Numbered from the stretch's first letter, positions 18,497 to 27,679 are shown. The stretch: DNA of 64,000 nt from VXPQ01 sp965117025 (GCA_965117025.1 OZ220746.1:2356001-2420000), one strand, 5' to 3'. Notes: generated by a model not told the origin, from the letters alone. A program made the numbers and translations.

Positions 18497-19387
18497 ATGA
18501 AGAACATTGAAAACGGGCAGTTGGGTCAGGAGGTGTTTGATCTTTTCGATCGCTATGTCCATGGCAAGATCGATCGCCGCGAGTTCATGGAACGGGTTTC
18601 CCGGTATGCCGTGGGCGGGCTTACCGTCGCAGCCATTATCGATTACCTGTCCCCGGACTATGCCGCTGCGCAACAGGTAAGGGCGGGGGATCCGCGTCTG
18701 GATGAAGAATACGTCGAGTATGATTCACCGAAGGGCGGGGGCAGGATGCGGGGCCTGTTGTCCATGCCGGTCGGCAATGAATCCAGGTTGCCGGGTGTGG
18801 TGGTGGTGCATGAAAACCGGGGACTCAATCCGCACATAGAGGATGTGTGCAGAAGGGCGGGGCTGGCTGATTTTATCGCCCTGGCCCCGGATGCGCTAAC
18901 GCCGCTTGGCGGGTATCCCGGCAACGACGATGACGGGAGGGTCCTGCAACGGGAACGGGACCGCGAAGAGATGCTGGAAGATTTTATCGCGGCCTATGAA
19001 TATCTGAAAGCCCATCCCGCATGCAGCGGCAACGTGGGTGTCGTCGGATTCTGTTTCGGCGGATGGATTTCCAACATGATGGCGGTGCGGGCGCCGGGGC
19101 TGCTTGCGGCGGTTCCTTTCTACGGCGGGCAGCCTGCTGCGGAAGAAGTATCCTCGATCCAGGCTCCGCTGGTTCTTCATTTTGCAGGGCTTGACGCGCG
19201 GGTGAATGCAGGATGGCCGGCGTACGAGGCCGCATTGATGGAGCACCAGAAGGAATATACGGCCCACTTCTACCCGAATGTGAACCACGGCTTCCACAAT
19301 GACACCACTCCGCGCTATGATGAGGAAGCCGCCAGACTGGCCTGGAAAAGGACCATTGATTTCTTCAATGAGCGGCTGCGCGGATAA
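18497..19387 (+). CDS. dienelactone hydrolase family protein with Tat-like N-terminus
   Basis: This 296-residue alpha/beta hydrolase has the dienelactone hydrolase triad: Cys186 in GFCFGGW, Asp233 in FAGLDARV and His264 in NVNHGFHND. The N-terminal 60 residues form a helical prefix (DRREFMERVSRYAVGGLTVAAI) that looks like a Tat-type signal, which suggests export or membrane association. A Glu/Arg oxyanion region follows (VVVHENRGLNPHIEDVCRR). Members hydrolyse lactones or esters, and the real substrate here is unknown. It follows the small barrel gene by 32 bp on the same strand and converges with the ferritin gene, with only 14 bp between stops. Confidence 0.87.
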   Translation: MKNIENGQLGQEVFDLFDRYVHGKIDRREFMERVSRYAVGGLTVAAIIDYLSPDYAAAQQVRAGDPRLDEEYVEYDSPKGGGRMRGLLSMPVGNESRLPGVVVVHENRGLNPHIEDVCRRAGLADFIALAPDALTPLGGYPGNDDDGRVLQRERDREEMLEDFIAAYEYLKAHPACSGNVGVVGFCFGGWISNMMAVRAPGLLAAVPFYGGQPAAEEVSSIQAPLVLHFAGLDARVNAGWPAYEAALMEHQKEYTAHFYPNVNHGFHNDTTPRYDEEAARLAWKRTIDFFNERLRG

Positions 19388-19401
19388 GGTGCTATCCGTT
19401 A

Positions 19402-19929
19402 CTATTCTTCCTCTTCTTCGGGTTGGCGTTGGCCGAGTTCACGGTCGAGCAGGAAAAGGCTGGCGCCGGAATCGCCGACGAGGCGCAGGTCGTCGATGAT
19501 GTCGCGGGCGGATTCTTCCTCTTCTATCTGTTCGTCGACAAACCATTGCAGCAGCGTCTGCGAGGCATAATCGCGTTCTTTGCTTGAGAGCGCGTAGAGG
19601 TCGTTGATGCGCCGGGTGATGTACTGTTCGTGCTTCAGGACGAGTTCGAAGATTTCGAGGGGCGTCTCGGCTTCGTATACCGGCATCGGCAGTGCCTTCA
19701 ACTGCACGACCCCATCGCGCTGGAGAAGATAATCGTAGAACTTGAGGGCGTGCTGTGTTTCTTCCTGCCACTGCAAACGCAGCCAGTGCGCAAAGCCCTT
19801 GAGGTTGAGTTGCTCCATGCGCGCTGCCAAAGCCAGGTACAGATAGGCGGATTCCAATTCAGCCTGGATCTGATCGTTGATGGCGTCCTGCATGGTTTGG
19901 CTGATCGAAGACGATTTCGTTGTTTGCAT
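19402..19929 (-). CDS. ftnA: ferritin (non-heme, FtnA-like)
   Basis: This 175-residue four-helix protein has ferroxidase-centre residues of bacterial ferritins: Glu24 in QAELESAYLYL, Glu57 and His60 in QEETQH, a Glu in LKHEQYI, and the WFVDEQIEEEES segment. It would oxidise Fe(II) and store iron as a mineral in a 24-subunit shell in the cytoplasm. The C-terminus ends in an unusual run of acidic residues (PEEEEE). It is divergent from the feo operon across a 287-bp region, which suggests joint control by iron. The gene symbol follows the closest family and is not certain. Confidence 0.9.
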   Translation of the reverse strand: MQTTKSSSISQTMQDAINDQIQAELESAYLYLALAARMEQLNLKGFAHWLRLQWQEETQHALKFYDYLLQRDGVVQLKALPMPVYEAETPLEIFELVLKHEQYITRRINDLYALSSKERDYASQTLLQWFVDEQIEEEESARDIIDDLRLVGDSGASLFLLDRELGQRQPEEEEE

Positions 19930-20156
19930 GGAAATGGTCCGTAAGGGTTGGATAGTGCTTTACGTGTACTGTCGCGTCACGCCATGTTGCTTTGGCGAGC
20001 GGTTTTCGTTAGGCTCTGGAAGAATACGTCGGCGGGCGTTCGGCTGTCAAGCCCCTGCGGAGCGTTTGTGCTGCCGTTGCACATCCACAGGATTCGGTGC
20101 ACCTACCCGTTTAATTTTGAAGATTTTGTGAAGAGGCATGGCCGCCGGGCTATTTA

Positions 20157-20175
20157 TTTGTATTAAGTCTAAATT
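20157..20175. promoter_or_regulatory. imperfect 19-bp palindrome, possible iron-regulator (DtxR/IdeR/MntR-like) operator
   Basis: The sequence ATTTGTATTAAGTCTAAAT is an imperfect inverted repeat: 6 of 9 positions match between the half-sites, and the right half AGTCTAAAT is the strong one. It lies in the ferritin/feo intergenic region directly before a TTGACA hexamer. The position next to iron genes suggests a metal-dependent repressor site. The exact regulator is inference, and Fur or DtxR-like proteins are both possible. Confidence 0.35.
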
Positions 20176-20204
20176 GACAGCGCTTTATCAGGTTCTGTAT
20201 TTAC
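20175..20204 (+). promoter_or_regulatory. candidate promoter of the feo operon
   Basis: TTGACA at 20175-20180 and TATTTA at 20199-20204 (preceded by TG, an extended -10 form) are 18 bp apart. The feoA start lies only 13 bp downstream, so the leader would be very short. The palindrome at 20157-20175 overlaps the -35 edge. Confidence 0.35.
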
Positions 20205-20216
20205 GAAAACGAATTC

Positions 20217-20444
20217 ATGGCGCCCCTGACCAGCTTCGGCAACGGCAGCGATATCGAACTGGCCTTTTTAGGCCTTGAGCCGGCCACTGCACAGCGTGTG
20301 CGCGAACTGGGCCTGCGCGAAGGAGCGCACGTCGCCATCCTGCAAAACTCCGACAAGTTGATTGTTCGCGTGTCCGGGAGCCGCATCGGCCTTCGGCGCG
20401 AACTGGCCATGCGCATCTTCGGAAGTCCGGCCGTCGCGTTATGA
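20217..20444 (+). CDS. feoA: FeoA-domain protein, first of two
   Basis: This 75-residue SH3-like FeoA protein has recognisable features: IELAFLGLEPATAQRVRELGLREGAHVAIL, then DKLIVRVSGSRIGLRRELAMRIF. FeoA is a small cytoplasmic partner needed for FeoB-dependent ferrous iron uptake. The stop overlaps the start of the second FeoA gene (ATGA), so the two are translationally coupled. It is the first gene of a feoA-feoA-feoB operon that is divergent from ferritin. Confidence 0.9.
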   Translation: MAPLTSFGNGSDIELAFLGLEPATAQRVRELGLREGAHVAILQNSDKLIVRVSGSRIGLRRELAMRIFGSPAVAL

Positions 20445-20662
20445 CACTGAAAGAACTTGAGCCCGGACAGTGTGGTATCGTGACCGGCTTTGCAGGTCCT
20501 GACCCGCCCGACCGTCTGTTGGAGATGGGCCTGTTGTCCGGTACGCGTGTCGAAGTCGTACGGTATGCTCCACTGGGTGATCCCATAGACCTGAAAGTGC
20601 GCGGATATCACCTCTCGATCCGCAAGCATGAAGCTGCGATGATCCGCGTTGAGCGAGCATGA
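20441..20662 (+). CDS. feoA: FeoA-domain protein, second of two
   Basis: This 73-residue FeoA domain (LEPGQCGIVTGFAGPDPPDRLLEMGLLSGTRVEVV...PIDLKVRGYHLSIRKHEAAMIRV) is closer to the textbook FeoA pattern than its neighbour, with the LLEMGLLPG-type turn. It starts inside the stop of the first feoA and ends 98 bp before feoB. Two separate small FeoA proteins in front of FeoB suggest a hetero-pair; this is inference. Confidence 0.9.
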   Translation: MTLKELEPGQCGIVTGFAGPDPPDRLLEMGLLSGTRVEVVRYAPLGDPIDLKVRGYHLSIRKHEAAMIRVERA

Positions 20663-20760
20663 GCCTGTCCGTAAAGGATGGTGGGGTGAGGAGAAGATAG
20701 CCGACATCCGGCATTTGCAATTTTCTGGTTCAATATCCCGATCCGGGGTTATCATTTCCG

Positions 20761-23160
20761 ATGGTCGAACCTGAGCCGGTCCCTCCACTGACGGATACGC
20801 CGCCCGACTTGCGCCGGGTTGCCCTGATCGGCAATCCCAATGTCGGCAAGACGACGGTATTCAATCTATTGACGGGTCGGCGTCAGAAAGTGGCCAATTA
20901 CCCCGGCGTCACCGTCGAGCGCAAGAGCGGGCGGCTTATCGGGGCGGAGACCGTCGAAGTAGTCGATCTGCCGGGGACATACAGTCTCAATCCCAGGTCG
21001 CTCGACGAGCAGATCGCCTACGACATGCTCGTGGGACGCATTGAGGGGGAGACGCCGCCCGATCTGGTCGTTTGCGTGGTGGATGCCACCAACCTGGAGC
21101 GCAACCTGTATCTGGTTTCGCAGGTGATGGACCTGGGTCTTCCGGTCATCGTGGCGCTGAATATGATGGATACCGTGCGGGAGAGTGATCTGTCGATTGA
21201 TGCGGAAGCGCTCGGTAAAGCATTGGGTCTCCCGATCGTTCCGATGGCGGCGCTTCACAAAGAAGGCGTTGATGCGCTGCGTCGCACCATTCTGGATATT
21301 CCTTCACCTGCGCCGGCGCAGCGCTGGACGCTGATGCCTGCTGTTGCGGCGCATGTGGGGCCGCTGTGCGAAATACTTGCCGAGCATGTCCCCGATCTTC
21401 CCGAAAATCATCGTTTCAACGAGGTCCTGCACGCGCTTGTCAACGAGAAGGCCATGGCGTACTGGGCGATACGCGCCCCGGCGTTTCATGCAGCGGTGCT
21501 GGCGGTACAGGAAACCCTGGAGGCGCGCAAGGCGCCTTATCGCCAGGCGGAGATCACGGGACGCTATACATGGCTCGGCCCCATTGTTGCGCAAGTGACG
21601 GCACGGCACAAGGCCTCCTCGAAAAAGACATGGTCGGACCGTTTCGATGCGGTGCTGACACATCGGATATTCGGCCTCCCGATATTTCTTGCCGTTCTCG
21701 TGATTGTTTTCCAGGCGGTCTTTTCCTGGGCCGTTCCGGCCATGGACCTGATCGAAGCGGCAGTGGCGGGACTGGGCTCCCTGGTGCGAAACACGTTGCC
21801 CGGCGGCGTTTTTACGGACCTCTTGGTTGAGGGGGCCATCGCGGGAGTGGGCAATGTCCTGATTTTTCTGCCGCAAATCCTGCTGCTTTTTTTCTTCATC
21901 GGACTGATGGAGGATTCCGGCTACATGGCCCGCACGGCGTTCATCATGGACCGGCTGATGAAGAGGGTGGGGCTCAGCGGCGGTTCGGTGGTGCCCCTGT
22001 TGAGCAGTTTCGCATGCGCTATTCCCGGCATCATGGCGGCCCGGACGCTCGATAACGAACGCGACCGGATTATCACGATCATGGTTGCCCCGCTGATGAG
22101 TTGCTCGGCGCGTTTGCCGGTCTATACCCTGTTCATCGCCGCCTTTATTCCGGCGGGCAAACTCTTCGGGGTTTTCGGCTACCAGGGCCTGACGATGTTC
22201 ACGATGTACCTTATGGGCACCCTGACCGCTTTCGTAGCGGCCTGGATCCTGAAACGATACGTTTTCAAAGGCTCGGCGTCTTTCTTTGCCATGGAGTTGC
22301 CGCCGTACCGGCGGCCGAAGATGCGATACCTCTTCTGGCGAATGATCGCACGGTCGAAGATATTCGTTTATCGTGCAGGAAAGATCATCTTTCTGCTGAG
22401 CATCGTGCTCTGGTTTTTGGCCAGTTATCCCAAAGCGCAGCTCGGCCCGGACCTGTTGGCGCAACGGACGGCTATCGAGACCCGACATCAGGACGCATAC
22501 GATCGGATCGCGGGGCAGGAAGGTATGCCCATCCCCGACTTGCTTGCTCAGCCTCCCGTTGCCGAGGCGATGCGTTTTCTCTCGGCGGATCCCGAAAACG
22601 ATCCCGAAGCCGGGGCGGCCTTCGACGCCTTGCGCAATCAATACCCCGGTCAGGTTGCCAACGCCCAGGCGCTGTACGAGGCGCAGCAGGAATACGAAGA
22701 CGATTTAGCTCGTCTGGCCGATGCCGAAGCCGGTTACCTGATCCGCCACAGCTTCATCGGCCGGTTTGGCCGCGCATTAGAGCCCGTCATGCAACCCCTC
22801 GGCTTCGACTGGAAGATCACCGCGGGCATCATTGCGGCGTTTGCCGCGCGCGAAGTCATCGTCAGCACGCTTGCCACGCTCTACAGTGTCAGCGACGCCG
22901 ATGAGACAAGCCCTGTCCTGCGCGATTACCTCAAAGCCGACCGTTATCCGGACGGACGGCCTGTTTTTACGCCGCTGGTGGCGCTGAGCCTGCTGGTGTT
23001 CTTCGTGTTTGCGCTGCAATGCATGAGTACGCTTGCCATTGCCCGGCGCGAGACGAACACATGGCGCTGGCCGGTGGTCATGTGGCTATACATGACAGGG
23101 CTTGCCTACCTGTGCTCACTTATCGTCTACCAGGGCGGCCTGATGCTGGGGCTGAGCTGA
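20761..23160 (+). CDS. feoB: ferrous iron transporter B
   Basis: This 799-residue protein combines a GTPase and a membrane permease. The G domain shows G1 GNPNVGKTT at residues 24-32, then YPGVTVERKSG, G3 DLPGTYSL and G4 NMMD. The membrane part begins near residue 300 (HRIFGLPIFLAVLVIVFQAVFSWA) and has the two Gate-like regions (SCSARLPVYTLFIAAFIP; AAFAAREVIVSTLATLYSV). A cytosolic loop of about 100 residues rich in Glu/Ala (around residues 555-655) separates the last helices, a length common in Bacteroidota FeoB. It imports Fe(II) across the inner membrane with the two upstream FeoA proteins. The start at 20761 fits the usual N-terminus. Confidence 0.95.
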   Translation: MVEPEPVPPLTDTPPDLRRVALIGNPNVGKTTVFNLLTGRRQKVANYPGVTVERKSGRLIGAETVEVVDLPGTYSLNPRSLDEQIAYDMLVGRIEGETPPDLVVCVVDATNLERNLYLVSQVMDLGLPVIVALNMMDTVRESDLSIDAEALGKALGLPIVPMAALHKEGVDALRRTILDIPSPAPAQRWTLMPAVAAHVGPLCEILAEHVPDLPENHRFNEVLHALVNEKAMAYWAIRAPAFHAAVLAVQETLEARKAPYRQAEITGRYTWLGPIVAQVTARHKASSKKTWSDRFDAVLTHRIFGLPIFLAVLVIVFQAVFSWAVPAMDLIEAAVAGLGSLVRNTLPGGVFTDLLVEGAIAGVGNVLIFLPQILLLFFFIGLMEDSGYMARTAFIMDRLMKRVGLSGGSVVPLLSSFACAIPGIMAARTLDNERDRIITIMVAPLMSCSARLPVYTLFIAAFIPAGKLFGVFGYQGLTMFTMYLMGTLTAFVAAWILKRYVFKGSASFFAMELPPYRRPKMRYLFWRMIARSKIFVYRAGKIIFLLSIVLWFLASYPKAQLGPDLLAQRTAIETRHQDAYDRIAGQEGMPIPDLLAQPPVAEAMRFLSADPENDPEAGAAFDALRNQYPGQVANAQALYEAQQEYEDDLARLADAEAGYLIRHSFIGRFGRALEPVMQPLGFDWKITAGIIAAFAAREVIVSTLATLYSVSDADETSPVLRDYLKADRYPDGRPVFTPLVALSLLVFFVFALQCMSTLAIARRETNTWRWPVVMWLYMTGLAYLCSLIVYQGGLMLGLS

Positions 23161-23176
23161 GGCCGCCGAAGCCGTT

Positions 23177-24832
23177 TCAAGGCCCGGATACGACGATTTC
23201 CGTCGTTGCAAGCGGTATGCCGGATATGTCCGACATGGCATCGTAGAATTCGACGAATCGATTGGTTTCGGGCGCGTCGTAGTCCTTCAGGTTATGGGCC
23301 CACCGGTAGCCGATCGGCTGATACCAGAGCGAGGCCTGCATGGTAAAGGGGCCTTGCTGTCCGCTCACATCGACGATATAGCGTACGGTGTCGGTTCCTC
23401 CCGCAAAATCGATGTCCTCCCTTGCCCGTCCATGGACTGCTATATCCTCGGATGCGGACGCTTTGTCGAACCCTCTCGGCAACAGTCGATTGTCCTTGAT
23501 GTACCGCACTCCCTGCAAAAGTCCCGTCGTCACCAGACCCTGTGTATCGACCATTACGGACTCGTAGATCTGCACCTGATCGCTTTGCGTGATTTCCTGA
23601 TAATGGGGTTCGTAGCGTGCCGGATCCGTGTCGTTGTCGTTTCCCGGAATTTCGCCCGTGGACCGGATCCCGCCGGATTCGAAAACAGGCGTCCCGTTCC
23701 GGTCGCGCACCGTAAAATGAATCCAGCTTCTGCGGGAGGGATACCCCGTCGGAAGTTTATGCCCGGCCAGGTTTTCAAGACGAACCTCGACGTGCAATGC
23801 ATCTTGCACCCGTTCGGCGTTTTCTATCGAGATACGCGCGGTCCTGGTTTGTAAATGCTGCTCGGTTTGTCGGGCCGTGGCCTCCAGTTCGTTCGGGAGG
23901 GCTTCTACGCCCAGTTCGGCCCGGTACCGGTTGAGCATGCGGAGCATAAAGAAGTTGCCTCCCTGAAATACATGCCGGGAAACACCGGTTCGCCCCTCAC
24001 CCAATACGGAGGAGATGGTTGTGGTATCCTCCACGACAGGCATGTGGCAGGACTGACAACTTTGTTCTTCGCGGTAGGCGCTGTGGAGCCATTCCAGATA
24101 CGGGACTTGCTCGGGCAGTTCGCCTGCAATCTCTCCCGTGGGCCCGATCGCTTCCGTAAACAGGGTATGGCATGTCGCGCATAGTTCGGACTTTTGAATA
24201 TGAAGCGATTCCACTTGCCGGAACCCCGATGCGGAATGCATCACGGTTCGGCGGCCTGTGTCCACTTCATAGGGCCCGAAAATGGCGCGTTGTTCGATCG
24301 GTGTCTCCGTATCGATCACGAATCCGGCCGTAAAACTTTCTCTGGCGCCCAGATTATCGGCGGTAATCTGGTGGCATACGGTGCAGGAAACGCCATCGGC
24401 GGCCAGATCGTCGGTGCGGTGTGTCTTTTCCCCGACCGGCAGATGAGAAAAGACCTGCCCTTGTTTGTCCGCAGCCTTTGCCTCAAAGCGGGACATGGGC
24501 ATATGGCAGGCGGCGCACTCGTCTTCGATGCGGGCCTGCGCCCCCGGATGATCCATCGTTTCCCGCCGCACTGCGGCCTGCCAATACGGATCGCGGGCCG
24601 AATTGGCCATCATGGAAGCGCGCCAGTCCGTGCCGATCGAGATGTCCTCGCCGGAAGGGGTAATCAGATTGCTATGACAACTTATGCACGCGGCGCCGGT
24701 CGCGAACAGGTGCGGGTCCGTTTCGGAAGAAGCCGTGTCCGGCGCCTGCGGGGGCACGGAGAAGAACAGCGGATGAACGAATGCCAATCCTGCCGAAGCA
24801 ACAAGAATTACCAGAAGCAGCTTTCCGCTCAT
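23177..24832 (-). CDS. pentaheme c-type cytochrome
   Basis: This 551-residue exported protein has an N-terminal hydrophobic anchor or signal (residues 4-25) and five CxxCH haem-binding motifs: Cys49 CISCH, Cys106 CAACH, Cys150 CTVCH, Cys218 CATCH and Cys259 CQSCH. The haem part resembles the cytochrome c-554/multihaem family, and several of the His residues between motifs may be distal ligands. The C-terminal half (residues 320-550) has no haem motif and looks like a beta-rich domain (LHVEVRLENLAGHKLPTGYPSRRSWIHF). It lies 26 bp downstream of the cytochrome/beta-barrel gene on the same strand, so the two probably work together in periplasmic or outer-membrane electron transfer. The electron donor and acceptor are unknown. 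Confidence 0.88.
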   Translation of the reverse strand: MSGKLLLVILVASAGLAFVHPLFFSVPPQAPDTASSETDPHLFATGAACISCHSNLITPSGEDISIGTDWRASMMANSARDPYWQAAVRRETMDHPGAQARIEDECAACHMPMSRFEAKAADKQGQVFSHLPVGEKTHRTDDLAADGVSCTVCHQITADNLGARESFTAGFVIDTETPIEQRAIFGPYEVDTGRRTVMHSASGFRQVESLHIQKSELCATCHTLFTEAIGPTGEIAGELPEQVPYLEWLHSAYREEQSCQSCHMPVVEDTTTISSVLGEGRTGVSRHVFQGGNFFMLRMLNRYRAELGVEALPNELEATARQTEQHLQTRTARISIENAERVQDALHVEVRLENLAGHKLPTGYPSRRSWIHFTVRDRNGTPVFESGGIRSTGEIPGNDNDTDPARYEPHYQEITQSDQVQIYESVMVDTQGLVTTGLLQGVRYIKDNRLLPRGFDKASASEDIAVHGRAREDIDFAGGTDTVRYIVDVSGQQGPFTMQASLWYQPIGYRWAHNLKDYDAPETNRFVEFYDAMSDISGIPLATTEIVVSGP

Positions 24833-24858
24833 GGGTACATTTTCCGGTCAGATACAGG

Positions 24859-26163
24859 TTACCAGCCCTCGAAAAAACCTCCGTCGAACCATTCCCACAA
24901 CAGATAGACTATAAATTGCGCATCGCGGGCGTACTGATCTGCGGGAATACGGAGTCCGATGTTGAGCATCACGTGCTGCCGCCGGTTCAGGGTGATTTGC
25001 GCCTGGGGCACGATATCCCAATGCAAAACGCCCTCCGCCCCCAGAGGACGGGTTCCGAGTACTTCCAGCATGGGCGACCAGGTGCGCCCCCAGTTTCCCT
25101 GCGTGAAGCTTTTGCCTGCCACGCCGCGAAAAAAAGCCTCGTCCGCCGCTGCATTCCGATCCAGGGGGAGTTCGAAACCACCCTGAAATTGCAGAAAAGC
25201 GTCCGCAGGCAGAATCTGCCCGTACGAAGCAAAGGGTTCGATGCGCGTCAGACCTTTTCCTATGCCCCTGTTTTTGCGCCCCGTGGGCAGAATCACTTCG
25301 CCCCCGAGACTAAGTATGCTGCCATGCGACAAGCTCTGGAGCATGACGCGTTTCAAACCGAGCGCTACATCCCCGAGTTGCCCGCCTTGCCTATGCTCCT
25401 CGAAGCCGAACGGTACGACCACCTCGAACTGATTGCGCGCGCCGAATCGTTTTTCATAGAGCAGTTCATGGAGAATGGCGCCCCTGCTGGCTACGATATC
25501 GACCGTGGTCGTCAGCACCGCCTCGTCTTCCGGAAACGCTTTTTCGGTCACCAGGGGGCGCGGCGTATTCAATTCGCCTCTCGGCCATTCGTCGTCCGGG
25601 CACAGGGTGCGAATGTGATCCAGTATCTTTTGCAGTTCGTCCTGCGTCAGCGCATCGCCAAAGGCCGGCATCTCCCGGGCGAACCCGCGCACGGGCCCTC
25701 CTTGATGGGCCACCGCAAGCCAGTCCGCGTCGGGTTCGCGGGTGGCGAAGTTGCAGTCGGTGAAATCGGGAAGCGGAATATCGAACCCCAGTAAGGCCGC
25801 GGGAGCGCCTCTGCCGTCTGCGCCATGACAGGTTGCACAGGCCTTTCTGTAGAGTTCCTCGCCGGTATCGTTCGTCCGCGCAGGGCCGTATCTGACTTGC
25901 TCTGCGATGCCGCTGCGCTGCAACGTTTCGTTTGTACGCCTGGGCCCGGGTTGCATTGGCCCCTGACAGGTTGCGGGAGGCGCCCCGGCGCTATGCACAT
26001 CGTCCGGACCGACCGGATTGCCGGCGGCATGGACGAATGCCGAAACATGACGGCTTTCCGGCTCATAAGCCCCGAACGCACCGGTCGATCCCATGCCGCA
26101 CCCAAGCACGAGCAGGGCCAGTGCATGACCGGATCGGCGCAAGTACCAGCAGGGATATTTCAT
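24859..26163 (-). CDS. cytochrome c domain fused to an outer-membrane beta-barrel-like domain
   Basis: I choose the ATG at 26163 (MKYPCWYLRRSGHALALLVLGCGMG), which starts a lipoprotein-like signal with Cys22; the frame is open to 26301. A low-complexity linker leads to one class I cytochrome c domain: CATCHG at Cys109-His113, DADWLAVAHQGG, and a probable axial Met in EMPAFGDALTQDEL. From about residue 190 the protein becomes a set of amphipathic strands (GSILSLGGEVILPTGRKNRG, AFLQFQGGFELPLDRN, QHVMLNIGLRIPAD) ending YLLWEWFDGGFFEGW. This looks like a transporter/porin-type barrel. A haem domain and barrel in one chain, next to a pentahaem cytochrome, suggests electron transfer at the outer membrane; this is inference. 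Confidence 0.8.
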   Translation of the reverse strand: MKYPCWYLRRSGHALALLVLGCGMGSTGAFGAYEPESRHVSAFVHAAGNPVGPDDVHSAGAPPATCQGPMQPGPRRTNETLQRSGIAEQVRYGPARTNDTGEELYRKACATCHGADGRGAPAALLGFDIPLPDFTDCNFATREPDADWLAVAHQGGPVRGFAREMPAFGDALTQDELQKILDHIRTLCPDDEWPRGELNTPRPLVTEKAFPEDEAVLTTTVDIVASRGAILHELLYEKRFGARNQFEVVVPFGFEEHRQGGQLGDVALGLKRVMLQSLSHGSILSLGGEVILPTGRKNRGIGKGLTRIEPFASYGQILPADAFLQFQGGFELPLDRNAAADEAFFRGVAGKSFTQGNWGRTWSPMLEVLGTRPLGAEGVLHWDIVPQAQITLNRRQHVMLNIGLRIPADQYARDAQFIVYLLWEWFDGGFFEGW

Positions 26164-26527
26164 GCGCTTTCGGGGGATGTCCCTTTTTTCTACGGCCGGG
26201 ATCGCTCCACGATATAGCGTCCGCTTGCCCGGACCGTACATATCCTTTCCAAACATACGAGCCGGGTGATGGTTTGTCCAATGAAGCCGGATATTTTCCA
26301 TGTGTGTGAACCAATGATTGCACAGCGGATGTCCTTTGGAACCTGCTGAAGAAGATTTCCTTCGATGGGATCAAAGCCCGGCTGATCGGTTCAGCAATCC
26401 GAATCCGATCCACGGAGGTTTCAGGAACATTCCCGTTTGCATACCGCTCCCCGGCCTGCTAATTTTCCGAAAATGCCATCCGCCGGTGTTTTTGCGGCGG
26501 TTATCTTTTTCCGCGCGTTGTTTTCTC
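26164..26527. other. divergent intergenic region between the cytochrome pair and thiO
   Basis: This 364-bp region must hold promoters for both directions. In-frame extensions of both flanking genes run into it, but neither adds a signal or domain. I looked for a thiamin pyrophosphate riboswitch in front of thiO and did not find a convincing one. I see no other clear element. Confidence 0.5.
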
Positions 26528-27679
26528 ATGCCCGATTCTGTGAAAACACCTCCTTCTGACAGATCCGTGCTCATTGTCGGCGGCGGCGTGGCGGGGCTTG
26601 CGCTGGGTTGGCGCTTGCTGCATGCCGGTCGGTCCGTACATCTTTTCGAGCGGGATCAAGCCGGGCGCGGGGCTTCCTGGGCGGCGGCAGGCATGCTGGC
26701 GCCGGATGCGGAAATCGGGTTCGAGGACCCGGAACTCTACCGGCTCAACCGAGAAAGCCTGCGGAGATGGCCGGCGTTTGCGGCAGCGCTTGAAGCGGAA
26801 AGCGGAATCGGGACGGGGTTTCGGGTCGGAGGGGCCGTGCATGTGGCTGCCGACCGGGACGAGGCGGAAGCCCTCCGCCGCCGCTACGATTTTATGAAGG
26901 CGCAGGGCTTGGACATCCGGTGGCTGTCGCCGGCAGAGGCGCTGGATATAGAACCGTTTATCACGTCCCGACCGGCGGCGGTGATGTATTCTCCTTCGGA
27001 TAGCCAGGTGGATAGCCGCGCGCTGGTCGAAGCGTTGCAGACTTCTTTTCTGAAGGCCGGGGGCACGCTGCGCGAAGGGACCGCTGTGCGCGCTGTCGAA
27101 CCCGATGCGCGGACTCCCGCCGTCATGACGGAACACGGCGAGCGGGTCGAGGGATCGTGCGTGGTGCTTGCCACGGGCGCCTGGTCGCATGGCATGGAAG
27201 GACTGACGGCGGATCAGCGGCCGCCTGTACGTCCGGTGCGCGGGCAGATGATGGAATTGGAGGCCGAGCCTCCGTTCGACTTGCAGCATGTCGTACGGAG
27301 TGCGCATATGTGCGTGGTGCCCAAGCCGGGCGGACGGGTGCTTGTCGGCACCACGATGGAGGAAATGGGCTTCGATGCGCGCGTTACGGCGGGCGGGTTG
27401 TACACTATCCTGGAGGAGGCGCGCAAAATCGTGCCGGGGATCGACGATCTCCCCGTGCGCGATATATGGGCGGGGCTTCGCCCGGCAAGCCGCGATCATT
27501 TACCCATTCTGGGCCCTTCCTCTGCACCCGGCGTAGTGATGACCACGGGTTTCTACCGGCACGGCATGCTGCTTGCCCCGGTCGCTTCCGAAGAAGTGGC
27601 GCAATACATTCTTACCGGAGAAACCTCTGCATGGATCGTCCCGTTTTTACCGGGACGTTTCGAGGCGGTATCCGCGTGA
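26528..27679 (+). CDS. thiO: glycine oxidase ThiO
   Basis: This FAD-dependent amine oxidase of 383 residues has the dinucleotide-binding motif VLIVGGGVAGLALGWRLL right after the start, then GASWAAAGMLAP, SPSDSQVDSRALVEAL and the C-terminal FAD-contact region IWAGLRPASRDHLPILGP...GFYRHGMLLAP. It oxidises glycine to dehydroglycine (iminoacetate), the aerobic source of the C-N unit for thiazole synthesis by ThiG. I start at 26528 because the Rossmann motif should lie near the N-terminus; the frame is open to 26318. It heads the thiO-thiS-thiG-(sulfatase)-thiE-thiD cluster, with 124 bp before thiS. No thiF or thiC is in the window. Confidence 0.9.
   Translation: MPDSVKTPPSDRSVLIVGGGVAGLALGWRLLHAGRSVHLFERDQAGRGASWAAAGMLAPDAEIGFEDPELYRLNRESLRRWPAFAAALEAESGIGTGFRVGGAVHVAADRDEAEALRRRYDFMKAQGLDIRWLSPAEALDIEPFITSRPAAVMYSPSDSQVDSRALVEALQTSFLKAGGTLREGTAVRAVEPDARTPAVMTEHGERVEGSCVVLATGAWSHGMEGLTADQRPPVRPVRGQMMELEAEPPFDLQHVVRSAHMCVVPKPGGRVLVGTTMEEMGFDARVTAGGLYTILEEARKIVPGIDDLPVRDIWAGLRPASRDHLPILGPSSAPGVVMTTGFYRHGMLLAPVASEEVAQYILTGETSAWIVPFLPGRFEAVSA

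Noticed and set aside
26301..26527. Possible TPP riboswitch before thiO (a 'ggaacctgctgaag' stretch)
   Set aside because: The expected CTGAGA and the second conserved segment with GATCTGG..AATGCC are not found in the right order, so there is no convincing THI box.
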